44,753 nt of DNA from a virus, in the IMG/VR virus record IMGVR_UViG_3300035691_000012, positions 1-44,753 of that record; one strand, 5' to 3'. Under the pieces are notes generated by a model. The model did no database searches and had not been told where the DNA came from. It saw only the letters and a list, made by a program, of their open reading frames with translations. Both the position numbers and the translations under genes were made by a program. Numbering within the stretch: position 1 is the first letter of the stretch; each line of letters starts with the position of its first letter. This document shows positions 16,583-24,765 of this stretch, piece after piece.

Positions 16583-19485
16583 AAAAAATATTAATACTTA
16601 TACTCACAGTTTGTTCAATTGAAGGATATGGACAAACGATAATGAATCCATCAGGTAGTAATTCACCTGCAAATATAAATAACGCTATTTCATTATCTGC
16701 AACCGCTTCCGGAACTGATACATATACCGCAACGATAATAGGAGCAACCTATACAACAAATAAGGCTTATACATTTACATTCACAAATGCTTGCACAGGA
16801 ACACCGACACCATCATTAAATATCAATGACGGAACAAATTCTTTAGGGGCTATAACTCTAAAAAAATACTCTTCTGGATCACTTGTTAATCTTGCATCTG
16901 GTGATATTTCAGCAGGTCAATCAATTCGCTTTAGATACAATGGAACAAACTTTGTAATGGAGGGTGGATCTGGTTCTGGTGGAGGTAGTACAGCATTCTG
17001 GCCAACAGCAGGCACAAAAGCTTTAACTGGCGATGTCATTATCACTGGAGCAACAGGAACGCATTCTGTAAGCATAGGTAGCGGCACAGATAATATAAAT
17101 GATTTCAATCTTAATACTGATGGCAACACAAATATTACTTCTAATGCTGCCTTTATAAATACTACTGGAATAGCGGATATTACTAGCTCAACACAAAGCT
17201 CACTACACTCTGGAACTTTTGGTTTTGGTCTTTATTCCGGATCTGGTATTCAAATGACTTTGGGTTCGGACGCTACCGGCGATATGTTTTCAAGATCATC
17301 GGCCGGATATTTTGAAAGAATAGCACCTAATTCAACAGCAACTAAAAAGTTTTTAAATCAAACCAGTTCAGGAACTCCTAATTGGGCAATATTGGCAAGT
17401 GGAGATATTCCAAATAATGCCGCAAATACTACAGGTTCAGCCGCAAAATGGACGACTGCTAGAAATTTAGCAGGTAATAGCGTAGACGGATCTGCCAATG
17501 TTGCATTCTCCAATAAATTTATTGTTCAAGGAACTACAGATGCAGGTCTTAGTGGAGCACAGTTTTTAGGTGCATTATCTACTGGTATTGTAAAGAATAC
17601 TACTACAACCGGGGTTTTGAGCATAGCATCAGGTGGCACAGATTATGAATTTCCTTTGACTTTTTCAACTGGTTTAACACGGTCTACAAATACAATAACG
17701 GTTAACACTTCTCAGAATATTTCAACACTTTCAAATTTAACAACGAATGGTTTTGTAACTACTTCAGGCGGAACCGGTGCACTTAGCATAACAGTTCCTG
17801 GCTCTGGTGTTTCGACATGGATAACAACGCCTTCAAGTTCAAATTTAGCAAGCGCGTTGACGGATGAAACAGGAAGTGGTAATGCGGTATTTTCGGCATC
17901 CCCTGCATTTTCAGGAACATTGACTTATGGAACTTTAGGGTATTCTGATACTGATATAGCGTTCTCATTTCAGAAGTCAGTTAATTCATATTTTCAAACA
18001 ATATTCCAGAATACTAATTCAGGCGCAACCGCTAGTACTGATATTGTTATTTCTAGTGATAATGGGACAGCGACAACTCACTATCTTAATTTAGGTAAGA
18101 ATTCAAGCGGATTTACCGGAAGTGGTTCTTTTAATGCTGCTGGATATTCATATTTAACCAGTACAACAGATGATTTAGCAATAGGCACAACTACAAACAA
18201 TGGAATTCATTTTGTAGTTAATAATGGTGCAACTGATGCGATTAGTATAACAGGGGCAGGGGCTTATACATTTAACGGTACAACAACAGCGATACATAAA
18301 GAAATTTTTCCCTCTTTAGGTACTACACAAACTGATGGTGCCGGACTATGGTTACAGAATTCTACATCGGCATCAGCAGGCGCGCAACAAATTTCACCGT
18401 CAATAGTTTTAGAAGGACAGGGATGGAAAACAGCTACCACAGCATCCAGTCAGACAACTAAATTTTTTATTGATGTTTTGCCGGTTCAAGGTGTTAACAA
18501 TCCAACTGCGCAATTAAGATTTAAGAATAGTATAAATGGCGGTGCTTATGGGAATAGTGGTTATGTTGATAGCAATGGTACATTCTCAAGTCCTGCATCA
18601 ACTGGAAATTTAGCCTTTAATATTTCCGCCGTAAGTTCAACTTCCGGTTTTGGTGTAAATAATTCATCACAGGGAATTATAGCAGTTCTTTCAAATGCTG
18701 CAAATGGTTTTGAGGTTGGTGGAAGCATAGGTAATACTATAACGGCTAGATTAGACGTGAGGGGAAGTACTGTAACGGGTGGAACTTTCACCACATTAAA
18801 TATAACTGATAATACAAACACAGCGGCATCAAATGAGGTAATTCAACACTTATTCACTGGACAAGTTGCCCATACATGGAATACAAATACTTATGCAAAT
18901 CAGAGATTTACATATTTTACAAATCAAGGTCTAAAAGCAGCGGCAAGTAATAGCCCAATATTTACAAGGCCAGTTAATTTATCAATACAGGGAGCGCCAA
19001 TTACAGGTGATGCCGCTGTTACTACTACAAACACAATAGGCTTAGAAGTAGAGAGTGTGAATGTTCAAACTGCTGGAACAGCTACTAATAGTTATGGAGC
19101 GATTATAAATGCTCAAACAGGCGCTACAAATAATTATGCAGCCTCTTTCATTGGTGGATCAGTTGGTATAGGAACTTCTTCCCCTGTTAGTTCTTCCGAT
19201 ATATCAGGCAGTATAGGGATGGCTATAACCACAGTAACCGCAAACACTACGTTAGACGCAACCCATCATACTATATTAGCGGATGCTACTAGTGGAAATA
19301 TCACAATTACTTTACCGACTGCTAGTGGGGCAACTAGGCGTGAATACATTATTAAAAAAATAGACTCTTCTGTAAACACTGTAGCTTTTGTTACGGCTGA
19401 GGGAACTACAACTTTAGCTGTCCAATGGAATGGAAAGCAAATTCAAAGTAATGGATCTAACTATTACATAACAGGTTCATTTTAA
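16579..19485 (+). CDS. Large tail fibre / receptor-binding protein with N-terminal signal-like segment
   Basis: A 968-residue Ser/Thr/Gly/Asn-rich protein, highly repetitive in composition, as in trimeric beta-structured fibres. The N-terminus MKKILILILTVCSIEGYGQ reads as a classical Bacteroidota signal peptide. The C-terminus has a beta-prism-like SGNITITLPTASGA segment and ends in YYITGSF, typical of fibre tips. ATG 16579 overlaps the previous stop; the in-frame ATG 16543 would place the signal inside. A signal peptide on a fibre is unexpected, since virions assemble in the cytoplasm; it may be mimicry by a hydrophobic anchor, or the protein may be exported. Confidence 0.75.
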   Translation: MKKILILILTVCSIEGYGQTIMNPSGSNSPANINNAISLSATASGTDTYTATIIGATYTTNKAYTFTFTNACTGTPTPSLNINDGTNSLGAITLKKYSSGSLVNLASGDISAGQSIRFRYNGTNFVMEGGSGSGGGSTAFWPTAGTKALTGDVIITGATGTHSVSIGSGTDNINDFNLNTDGNTNITSNAAFINTTGIADITSSTQSSLHSGTFGFGLYSGSGIQMTLGSDATGDMFSRSSAGYFERIAPNSTATKKFLNQTSSGTPNWAILASGDIPNNAANTTGSAAKWTTARNLAGNSVDGSANVAFSNKFIVQGTTDAGLSGAQFLGALSTGIVKNTTTTGVLSIASGGTDYEFPLTFSTGLTRSTNTITVNTSQNISTLSNLTTNGFVTTSGGTGALSITVPGSGVSTWITTPSSSNLASALTDETGSGNAVFSASPAFSGTLTYGTLGYSDTDIAFSFQKSVNSYFQTIFQNTNSGATASTDIVISSDNGTATTHYLNLGKNSSGFTGSGSFNAAGYSYLTSTTDDLAIGTTTNNGIHFVVNNGATDAISITGAGAYTFNGTTTAIHKEIFPSLGTTQTDGAGLWLQNSTSASAGAQQISPSIVLEGQGWKTATTASSQTTKFFIDVLPVQGVNNPTAQLRFKNSINGGAYGNSGYVDSNGTFSSPASTGNLAFNISAVSSTSGFGVNNSSQGIIAVLSNAANGFEVGGSIGNTITARLDVRGSTVTGGTFTTLNITDNTNTAASNEVIQHLFTGQVAHTWNTNTYANQRFTYFTNQGLKAAASNSPIFTRPVNLSIQGAPITGDAAVTTTNTIGLEVESVNVQTAGTATNSYGAIINAQTGATNNYAASFIGGSVGIGTSSPVSSSDISGSIGMAITTVTANTTLDATHHTILADATSGNITITLPTASGATRREYIIKKIDSSVNTVAFVTAEGTTTLAVQWNGKQIQSNGSNYYITGSF

Positions 19486-19503
19486 ACTTAAATACTATAA
19501 GCC

Positions 19504-20061
19504 ATGAAAATTTTATTTATTATTTTATCTATTTTTTCATCCCTATGTGTCATAGCTCAAGATGTTTCTCCAATCGTTGTCAACCTTAGTGACAATGCTA
19601 AACTTCAATGGAATGGCAGTAATGTTAAAATGAAAGCTACTGTTCTTGATTACAGGCCCGTGATTAATGGTACTAAGGAATTTTACATACTGGTTAAAGT
19701 TTCTTTTTATGAAAATTTAACTGGCTCTTATGGAAGTAAAATAACTGATCTTATAAATGCCGATGGTACACTTTCAAATGACCAGAAAATAAGCTTACTT
19801 TCAATATATTCTGATAGGATAGTAGACCATCAAACTACTGGGTTATGCGCAGATGCAACTAGTGGAAACATAGTTCCATGTTTACAAAATGATGGAATAA
19901 CTCCTACAGTTAACGCAGTTAGTGAAGAAACTTATTGGCAAACCTTTAAATTAAATCAAGTAAGTGGTGTTACATCTATTTCAACTCAAGGAGCTATGGA
20001 TGCTGAATATAAAATAATTCAGGCTATTGTTACTAAAATGAATTCCCGTAAAAACTGGTAG
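19504..20061 (+). CDS. Exported protein of unknown function
   Basis: A 185-residue protein with a clear signal peptide (MKILFIILSIFSSLCVIAQ, cleavage near residue 19). The mature part is beta-rich, with two cysteines near residues 118 and 129 that could pair in the periplasm. It follows the fibre gene by 18 bases and may be a fibre partner or a host-surface factor. No family recognised. Confidence 0.68.
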   Translation: MKILFIILSIFSSLCVIAQDVSPIVVNLSDNAKLQWNGSNVKMKATVLDYRPVINGTKEFYILVKVSFYENLTGSYGSKITDLINADGTLSNDQKISLLSIYSDRIVDHQTTGLCADATSGNIVPCLQNDGITPTVNAVSEETYWQTFKLNQVSGVTSISTQGAMDAEYKIIQAIVTKMNSRKNW

Positions 20062-20107
20062 GGTATAAAAAATGCAAAATTTAAAATCCTACTAAACCGA
20101 TTGAATA

Positions 20108-20386
20108 ATGATAAGATTATTTCTAATTATCCTATTATCGATTTTGGCTTATGCTCCCGCCATTGCTCAGAAAAAAGATTCTGTTAAGTATGAGAAGTTT
20201 GCCAAGGTTCCATTGAATGACATTCAATTATTACTGCAATTATCTCACGAATATAAGCGTACAATTATTTACGATCCTACTATCGAAGAGAAAAACAAAA
20301 CTCAATACTTCAGAAATGTTGAAGCGGCTTTAATTGAGTTGCGTAGAAGAATTTCGATTGATAGTGTTAAAGTGAAAACCAAATGA
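20108..20386 (+). CDS. Small exported protein
   Basis: A 92-residue protein: signal peptide to about residue 20 (ending in AYAPAIAQ), then a Lys-rich helical mature part. It is coupled by ATGA to the esterase gene. Position between exported fibre-locus proteins and the esterase suggests a joint role in the cell envelope; no domain recognised. Confidence 0.68.
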   Translation: MIRLFLIILLSILAYAPAIAQKKDSVKYEKFAKVPLNDIQLLLQLSHEYKRTIIYDPTIEEKNKTQYFRNVEAALIELRRRISIDSVKVKTK

Positions 20387-21273
20387 AAAAACTACTCTTT
20401 TTACTCTTACTTCCTGCGCTGGCTTTCGGACAGAAGTATGATAGTTTATTTGATAATGGCAATGTTTTTGTATACGCAAAAAATGATACCTCATCGTACC
20501 ATAGAGCCATTAATCAACTATTGATCATTCATAATGATAATCATCCTATTGCTAAGGCGGAAGGAAAAATAGTCTATCCAAATGGATTATCATTTAATAC
20601 CTATAGCTTAATTCAATCTTATACCGAACATCCATTACCAGCAAAGAAACCATATCCGCAAGTTTATGCCTACACCGATCACGTTCCGAATGGATTAATA
20701 AAAATGCCTTTACTGATTGCATTAACAGGCTTCGGAGAGAATCATCCAGGCGCTCAGCTTTATGAGGTTCTAAACCCGGGCATCGGTTCGCTTCTTAAAC
20801 ACAATATATTGCCAGTTGACAGCTTTGTAATTCTATTACCTCAAAACACAAATAGAAACCATTATTACGATGTTGAGAGCCTTCATAAATTCGTTGAGTT
20901 CGCTAAGAAGAATTATAATGTAGATACGACACGAGTTTACATTACGGGCCTTTCAGGCGGGGCTATCTCGCTTTACAATTATCTAAGAAAGTATTCATGT
21001 ACGGCAGCTATCACTTGCGCTGGCAGTGGAACTACTAAAAATATTTGCTATAACGGAACTACGAGAACGCCTATTTGGGTATTTCACGGCGACTCTGATA
21101 CGCGTGTAACACCAAATCATGATATTTCTTTTGTGCGAGAGTATAATAAATGTATCGTTCAGGAAAAGGCCGAATTGACTATTTATCCAGGCGTTGGACA
21201 TGACTGCTGGACGAGAACATACTCGAATGAAATGATTTATCGCTGGCTTTTATTTCATCGATCAAACCTATAA
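20383..21273 (+). CDS. Secreted alpha/beta-hydrolase (CE1 / PHB-depolymerase-like esterase)
   Basis: A 296-residue hydrolase with a 16-residue signal peptide (MKKLLFLLLLPALAFG). Catalytic features: nucleophile elbow GLSGGA with Ser191, HGDSDTRV with Asp239, and GVGHDCW with His273, the order and spacing of feruloyl- or acetyl-xylan-esterase-like CE1 enzymes. The DTTRVYITGLSGG segment is typical. It may remove acyl groups from host capsule or surface polysaccharide. It lacks an obvious fibre domain, so it is either exported or a virion enzyme. Confidence 0.83.
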   Translation: MKKLLFLLLLPALAFGQKYDSLFDNGNVFVYAKNDTSSYHRAINQLLIIHNDNHPIAKAEGKIVYPNGLSFNTYSLIQSYTEHPLPAKKPYPQVYAYTDHVPNGLIKMPLLIALTGFGENHPGAQLYEVLNPGIGSLLKHNILPVDSFVILLPQNTNRNHYYDVESLHKFVEFAKKNYNVDTTRVYITGLSGGAISLYNYLRKYSCTAAITCAGSGTTKNICYNGTTRTPIWVFHGDSDTRVTPNHDISFVREYNKCIVQEKAELTIYPGVGHDCWTRTYSNEMIYRWLLFHRSNL

Positions 21274-21318
21274 ATAAGGTTTTGACAAACTAAAGTAAAG
21301 TTATGTGTAAATTAAGTC

Positions 21319-21516
21319 ATGCTTTTCGTGGCTTATATAGAATTTTTAGTAATCATTTTCGGTTTCGCTATTTTTATGACGTTGATAAGACATCTTAAGA
21401 ATACAATCAAAACAGAAAAAATGAAACGTAAACCAATATATTATGTCGAAGTCAAAGAAGAAAAAGCCAGTCAAAAAGAAAGCACTGAAGGCAAAAGCGA
21501 AGAGCAATCCAGTTAA
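21319..21516 (+). CDS. Small single-helix membrane protein
   Basis: A 65-residue protein: one membrane helix (residues 2-22) followed by a Lys/Glu-rich, low-complexity cytoplasmic tail. Its last 74 bases are also used, in another frame, by the Lys-rich protein at 21443. The two frames cannot both be conserved freely, so one may be spurious; the membrane segment itself looks real. A lysis-region role is possible. Confidence 0.5.
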   Translation: MLFVAYIEFLVIIFGFAIFMTLIRHLKNTIKTEKMKRKPIYYVEVKEEKASQKESTEGKSEEQSS

Positions 21517-21577
21517 AACTCTCGAGACACCACCAGGCGGATCAGGCGGAAACAATCCCCCATCAGGTGGCAATTAA
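21443..21577 (+). CDS. Lys-rich, Gly/Pro-tailed small protein
   Basis: A 44-residue ORF read MSKSKKKKPVKKKALKAKAK, then a TPPGGSGG...PPSGGN tail. It is very basic with a flexible tail, a pattern I associate with short nucleic-acid-binding proteins in Bacteroidota phage late operons. It overlaps the membrane protein at 21319 in a different frame and the following gene by 11 bases. Composition alone supports it; function unknown. Confidence 0.55.
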   Translation: MSKSKKKKPVKKKALKAKAKSNPVKTLETPPGGSGGNNPPSGGN

Positions 21578-21953
21578 CAGTCGCATATTTATTGGAATAA
21601 CCATATCACTTTGTATGGCCCTTACCGCTGTATGGAATCTTGCTCCAGCGGATAGGAATCAGTATCATTTTTTTATATTCTCCGAAGAAACTCTGACTAA
21701 AGCTGAATATATTGATTATTTAATGAGCAGGATCATATTTTTCTTGCTTATATACCTCATAAAACCTTCAAGAATTTTTGTCTATCTTTGGTTTGGTTAT
21801 CTGATTGATTTCCTTCTTAATTTCAATGAGGCAGATTATCACATCGGATTAATACCAGTTTCGTATACATCCATTTCGTTTTTTATAATGCTATCAAAAA
21901 CAGGCTATGACTTTTATAAATATCATTTTGATGGAGATACCAAACCCTCCTGA
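21567..21953 (+). CDS. Polytopic membrane protein
   Basis: A 128-residue protein starting at GTG 21567. Four hydrophobic stretches are visible: about 6-24, 50-63 (IIFFLLIYLI), 69-81 and 94-110. It sits in the lysis region, so a holin or holin-partner role is plausible but unproven. It overlaps the following membrane gene by 23 bases. Confidence 0.62.
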   Translation: MAINSRIFIGITISLCMALTAVWNLAPADRNQYHFFIFSEETLTKAEYIDYLMSRIIFFLLIYLIKPSRIFVYLWFGYLIDFLLNFNEADYHIGLIPVSYTSISFFIMLSKTGYDFYKYHFDGDTKPS

Positions 21954-22191
21954 CGGTTGGTTCTGGTATACGCTATGCGGATCATTGGTGGTCTTTATGG
22001 CTATTCTGATATGGAAAATTGGAGTATTTCTAATGGGTCATTTATCAGAAACATTTAAGCAGATAGCAGAAGAACTAAAAATCCTAAATAATAGTGACAT
22101 TCGTCAGAATATGACCCTTGATAACCATGAGGAAAGACTTGATGTAATTGAGGGGAAAAAGATTGTAAAGTACCAAAATCAAAGAAGATGA
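21931..22191 (+). CDS. One-helix membrane protein with coiled-coil tail
   Basis: An 86-residue protein, start ATG 21931 chosen over in-frame 21907. A membrane helix lies at about 12-31, followed by a charged helical tail (LSETFKQIAEELKIL...). This is the layout of small holin-like or lysis-accessory proteins (haemolysin XhlA-like). It is joined by ATGA to the next gene. Confidence 0.62.
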   Translation: MEIPNPPDGWFWYTLCGSLVVFMAILIWKIGVFLMGHLSETFKQIAEELKILNNSDIRQNMTLDNHEERLDVIEGKKIVKYQNQRR

Positions 22192-22358
22192 CATTCAAAG
22201 AACGATACGGCAAAGATCCAAAAGCCTGGTTCGCGGGTGCTTTCATTACTATTTTTTTAATTCTCGTTGCAATAGCCAGTCCTGAATACTGGTATTGGTG
22301 TCTGATTGCTTTTGGTGTTTACGTTGGAATTTTTTGGGCTTTACGTAATAATCCATGA
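22188..22358 (+). CDS. Small two-helix membrane protein
   Basis: A 56-residue ORF opening MTFKERYGKDPKAWFAG, with two hydrophobic helices (about 16-30 and 35-50) rich in Trp. It is coupled by ATGA overlaps on both sides, which supports translation. A holin candidate by size, topology and closeness to the peptidoglycan hydrolase. Confidence 0.65.
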   Translation: MTFKERYGKDPKAWFAGAFITIFLILVAIASPEYWYWCLIAFGVYVGIFWALRNNP

Positions 22359-22744
22359 TCGCGCTGAAGCTTCTTATATGGTTCGCTTTCATATTCGCTC
22401 ATGCTTACCGTGATTGGTGGCTAATCACAATAAAAAAGAAGCATCCAATTTATTGGCAATCCTTTTTATTCATTCGGGTTCCTGCGGGACTATTATATCT
22501 GTCTCTTTGGAATTGGCACAACTTACTTTACTCAGCTAATTACATCTTATTCGAATGCATCTCGTTTTGGTTGTACTTTCCATTGGTATTGAATAAAATG
22601 CGTGGTGAGGTTCCATTTTATCTTGGGAAATCGTCTGGGTATTTCGATGAGCATTTTATAAAGCATCCAGTTCAATTTAGAATTGCCTTAATTTTAGCTT
22701 TAGTGATTTGTATTGTATCAGTGATTGTAATTTATCAACGATGA
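22355..22744 (+). CDS. Polytopic membrane protein
   Basis: A 129-residue protein with hydrophobic segments near 1-17, 34-50, 55-72 and 106-126, separated by short basic loops. It is coupled by ATGA to both neighbours. Lysis role inferred only from position. Confidence 0.65.
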   Translation: MIALKLLIWFAFIFAHAYRDWWLITIKKKHPIYWQSFLFIRVPAGLLYLSLWNWHNLLYSANYILFECISFWLYFPLVLNKMRGEVPFYLGKSSGYFDEHFIKHPVQFRIALILALVICIVSVIVIYQR

Positions 22745-22971
22745 ACTTTTATGGTAAATGGTATAAGACTGATACCGCAGGTAATTGCCGTATCTGGCAC
22801 CATTTTTCAATTTGTATATTTAAGAAAGAAATGCTTGATAAAAAGCTTTTCGGATATTGGAATATGTACTATGATGGTTATTTCCATTTTTTTAATCTAT
22901 GGCCATTTATGATAAGATGGTCGCATAGGGCAATTACTGAACTAGAATACATTGAATCACATTTAGAATAA
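22741..22971 (+). CDS. Aromatic-rich hypothetical protein
   Basis: A 76-residue protein rich in Trp, Tyr, Phe and His (GYWNMYYDGYFHFFNLWPF). Start ATG 22741 overlaps the previous stop. No family recognised. It may associate with membranes. Confidence 0.6.
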   Translation: MNFYGKWYKTDTAGNCRIWHHFSICIFKKEMLDKKLFGYWNMYYDGYFHFFNLWPFMIRWSHRAITELEYIESHLE

Positions 22972-22996
22972 TGGCAAACTTTGATATCTCCATAGC

Positions 22997-23488
22997 ATGA
23001 CACTTTCAGAAGTAGCACGAATCGATATAGGCCAAAAGGAAAAGCCTGGTAATTCAGGATTTGTTGACCCACAATTAGAAAAAGACATGCTTGCAGTCGG
23101 TTGGGCACCTGGATGGTCCTGGTGTGCGTGTATCGTTGAGAAATGGATTTGGAAGGCCTTCCCTAATCGAATACAAGAGCTTAAAAACATCTTTGTTCCA
23201 TCCGCTGTACAGACATTCAAAAATCTTAAACAGGCCGGATATAGCGTTTCAATGATACCTACACCAAACTCAATTGTATTCTGGCAGCACATGAGCGGAG
23301 GTAAAGCAGAATGGACAGGGCACACCGGAGTAGTTTGCGAGGCAATAAACTCTACTACGTTTAAATCTATTGAGGGGAACACGAATGCTAATGGTAGCCG
23401 TAATGGTGACGGTGTTTATTTGAAAGATAGAACGGTTAAATCAGATGTTCAGGATGGTTTGAAAGTGATCGGATTTGTTACGATATAA
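22997..23488 (+). CDS. Endolysin, CHAP/NlpC-P60-like peptidoglycan hydrolase
   Basis: A 163-residue hydrolase. The WSWCACIVEKW block (Cys43 or Cys45 as nucleophile), the GHTGVV block with His109 and a following SIEGNTN give the Cys-His-polar order of small CHAP-type amidases (TIGR02594-like). There is no signal peptide or binding domain, so release through a holin is expected. It is the last + strand gene before a bidirectional terminator. Confidence 0.83.
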   Translation: MTLSEVARIDIGQKEKPGNSGFVDPQLEKDMLAVGWAPGWSWCACIVEKWIWKAFPNRIQELKNIFVPSAVQTFKNLKQAGYSVSMIPTPNSIVFWQHMSGGKAEWTGHTGVVCEAINSTTFKSIEGNTNANGSRNGDGVYLKDRTVKSDVQDGLKVIGFVTI

Positions 23489-23514
23489 AAAAGGCCAGCG
23501 ATTGCCAGCCTTTT
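23487..23514. terminator. Bidirectional intrinsic terminator
   Basis: AAAAGGC at 23489-23495 pairs with GCCTTTT at 23508-23514, with an inner GC/GC pair and a GATT loop. The A run on one side and T run on the other make it act in both directions. It separates the lysis operon from the convergent SPFH gene. Confidence 0.85.
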
Positions 23515-23563
23515 AAACCTACTACTTAAACCATGCCAAACTTCTAAACTAAGTTAGTAATTT

Positions 23564-24331
23564 TTAGTTAACATTCTTAAAGAAAGTTGGAGAAGATCCA
23601 TAAAGCGGCGTTTTACCATCCCATTTATCAATAAATTGCTGTTGTATTAACATAGGCGTTAATGTCATTTGTCGTATTCTATTTGCATCAGCTTCAGCCT
23701 GTGCCTCTACAACTTTAATCTTAGCCTGAGCCTCAGCAGTTTTTAATTGATTTTCAACTTCCATAGCTCTTTGAACTGCTTTATTTTTATTGTTTATGGC
23801 CTCAACTATAATATCAGGGTATTTTAATCCAGAGGTCATCTGCTCTAAATGAAATCCTTCTTTTTCAAGTTGCTGAATTAAGTAGTTCTGAACATTAGTC
23901 TCAAATTCTTCACGCTTTGAAATAATGTCATCAGTTGAATATTTATTGAATTGAATTCTAAAGGCATCTTTAGTGTAGTTATAAATTGTTGTTGCCAATA
24001 TTTCTTCAATATCTTTTCTGTATTTTGTATAAATGCCCGGTGCTGAACCCGAAATTATTTTTAAACTGATGGTTGGATCAACACTAAAAACAGAACCATC
24101 TTTTGCGTTAACCGTGAACGGTTCGTAATCTACCGTTTGCACGAATAGCGGTATTTGTTCCACATCTTCAGTCCATGGATTATACCAAACTCGGCCAGTT
24201 ACTAGATTAACATCTTGAACGCCTTTTTCAGTACCGTATTGTTTAATTAAAATTCCTTCATGCCCAGCATCTATTCTAGTGCAGGAATAAATTGTCGATG
24301 TGATTAATAGAATTAGGATGAGTTTTTTCAT
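23564..24331 (-). CDS. SPFH / prohibitin-like lipoprotein
   Basis: A 255-residue protein. The N-terminus MKKLILILLITSTIYSC looks like a lipoprotein signal with Cys17. The Band-7/SPFH domain follows: HEGILIKQYG, a FTVNAKDGSVFSVDPTISLKI strand pair, then a long helix with EAQAKIKVVEAQAEADANRIR near 207-227, the stalk motif of prohibitins and HflK/C. Such proteins form membrane rings that modulate proteases or membrane domains. In a phage it could protect or remodel the envelope or block superinfection (inference). It is coupled by ATGA to the upstream membrane protein. Confidence 0.82.
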   Translation of the reverse strand: MKKLILILLITSTIYSCTRIDAGHEGILIKQYGTEKGVQDVNLVTGRVWYNPWTEDVEQIPLFVQTVDYEPFTVNAKDGSVFSVDPTISLKIISGSAPGIYTKYRKDIEEILATTIYNYTKDAFRIQFNKYSTDDIISKREEFETNVQNYLIQQLEKEGFHLEQMTSGLKYPDIIVEAINNKNKAVQRAMEVENQLKTAEAQAKIKVVEAQAEADANRIRQMTLTPMLIQQQFIDKWDGKTPLYGSSPTFFKNVN

Positions 24332-24549
24332 TTCTTTTTTGTTTTAGTTATGATTAATTTGATTAGTAAGTAATTAGAAATAAGTAATGCACAAATAAAG
24401 ATTACTCCGAAAACGACTGACATATCAGATTGCGCACGAAGCATCTCTGTGATGAATGAGAAGCTTAAAAATTCAAGCATTATTATTATTGGTGATAGAC
24501 AACAAAATAGAACTATCCAGTTTGTTGCATTATTTTTTACCTTTTTCAT
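24328..24549 (-). CDS. Two-helix membrane protein
   Basis: A 73-residue protein with two hydrophobic segments (about 11-34 and 47-66) and a Lys-rich end. I use the ATG at 24549. The longer start at 24645 would run across the divergent promoter and into the oppositely oriented HTH gene. It is translationally coupled to the SPFH lipoprotein and may be its membrane partner. Confidence 0.6.
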   Translation of the reverse strand: MKKVKNNATNWIVLFCCLSPIIIMLEFLSFSFITEMLRAQSDMSVVFGVIFICALLISNYLLIKLIITKTKKK

Positions 24550-24609
24550 GGACGTAAAATAAACAACTGTTGATTTAATTACCAAGTGTTTAGTGTTAAT
24601 TATTTTCAT

Positions 24610-24617
24610 TACCTTTG
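24610..24617 (+). promoter_or_regulatory. Bacteroidota-type promoter -7 box
   Basis: TACCTTTG matches the TAnnTTTG consensus exactly. It ends five bases before the ATG of the HTH gene at 24622, so the transcript could be leaderless. The -33 element is not clear. Confidence 0.55.
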
Positions 24618-24621
24618 AATT

Positions 24622-24765
24622 ATGGTTCAAATGACAGTAAAGCAATATGCAGATAGCTTAGGTAAAAGCAGGCATACAATTTATTTATGGATTCGTGAAC
24701 AACGTTTACCAAAAGGTGTAAGTGTAAAGGAAATCGCTGGACATAAGATTATTCATACCAAATGA
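24622..24765 (+). CDS. Excisionase/MerR-like small HTH protein
   Basis: A 47-residue ORF. VKQYADSLGKSRHTIYLWIR reads as a winged-helix/MerR-type HTH, as in excisionases, followed by a short wing. It is coupled by ATGA to the next gene and preceded by a consensus -7 box. It may regulate the divergent SPFH unit. There is no integrase in the genome, so a true excisionase role is unlikely. Confidence 0.7.
   Translation: MVQMTVKQYADSLGKSRHTIYLWIREQRLPKGVSVKEIAGHKIIHTK

Noticed and set aside
16579-19485. Diversity-generating retroelement target in the fibre
   Set aside because: No reverse transcriptase gene and no template/variable repeat pair seen.
24328-24645. Longer 105-residue form of the membrane gene
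   Set aside because: It would run across the divergent promoter and into the HTH gene; the shorter start gives a clean membrane protein.
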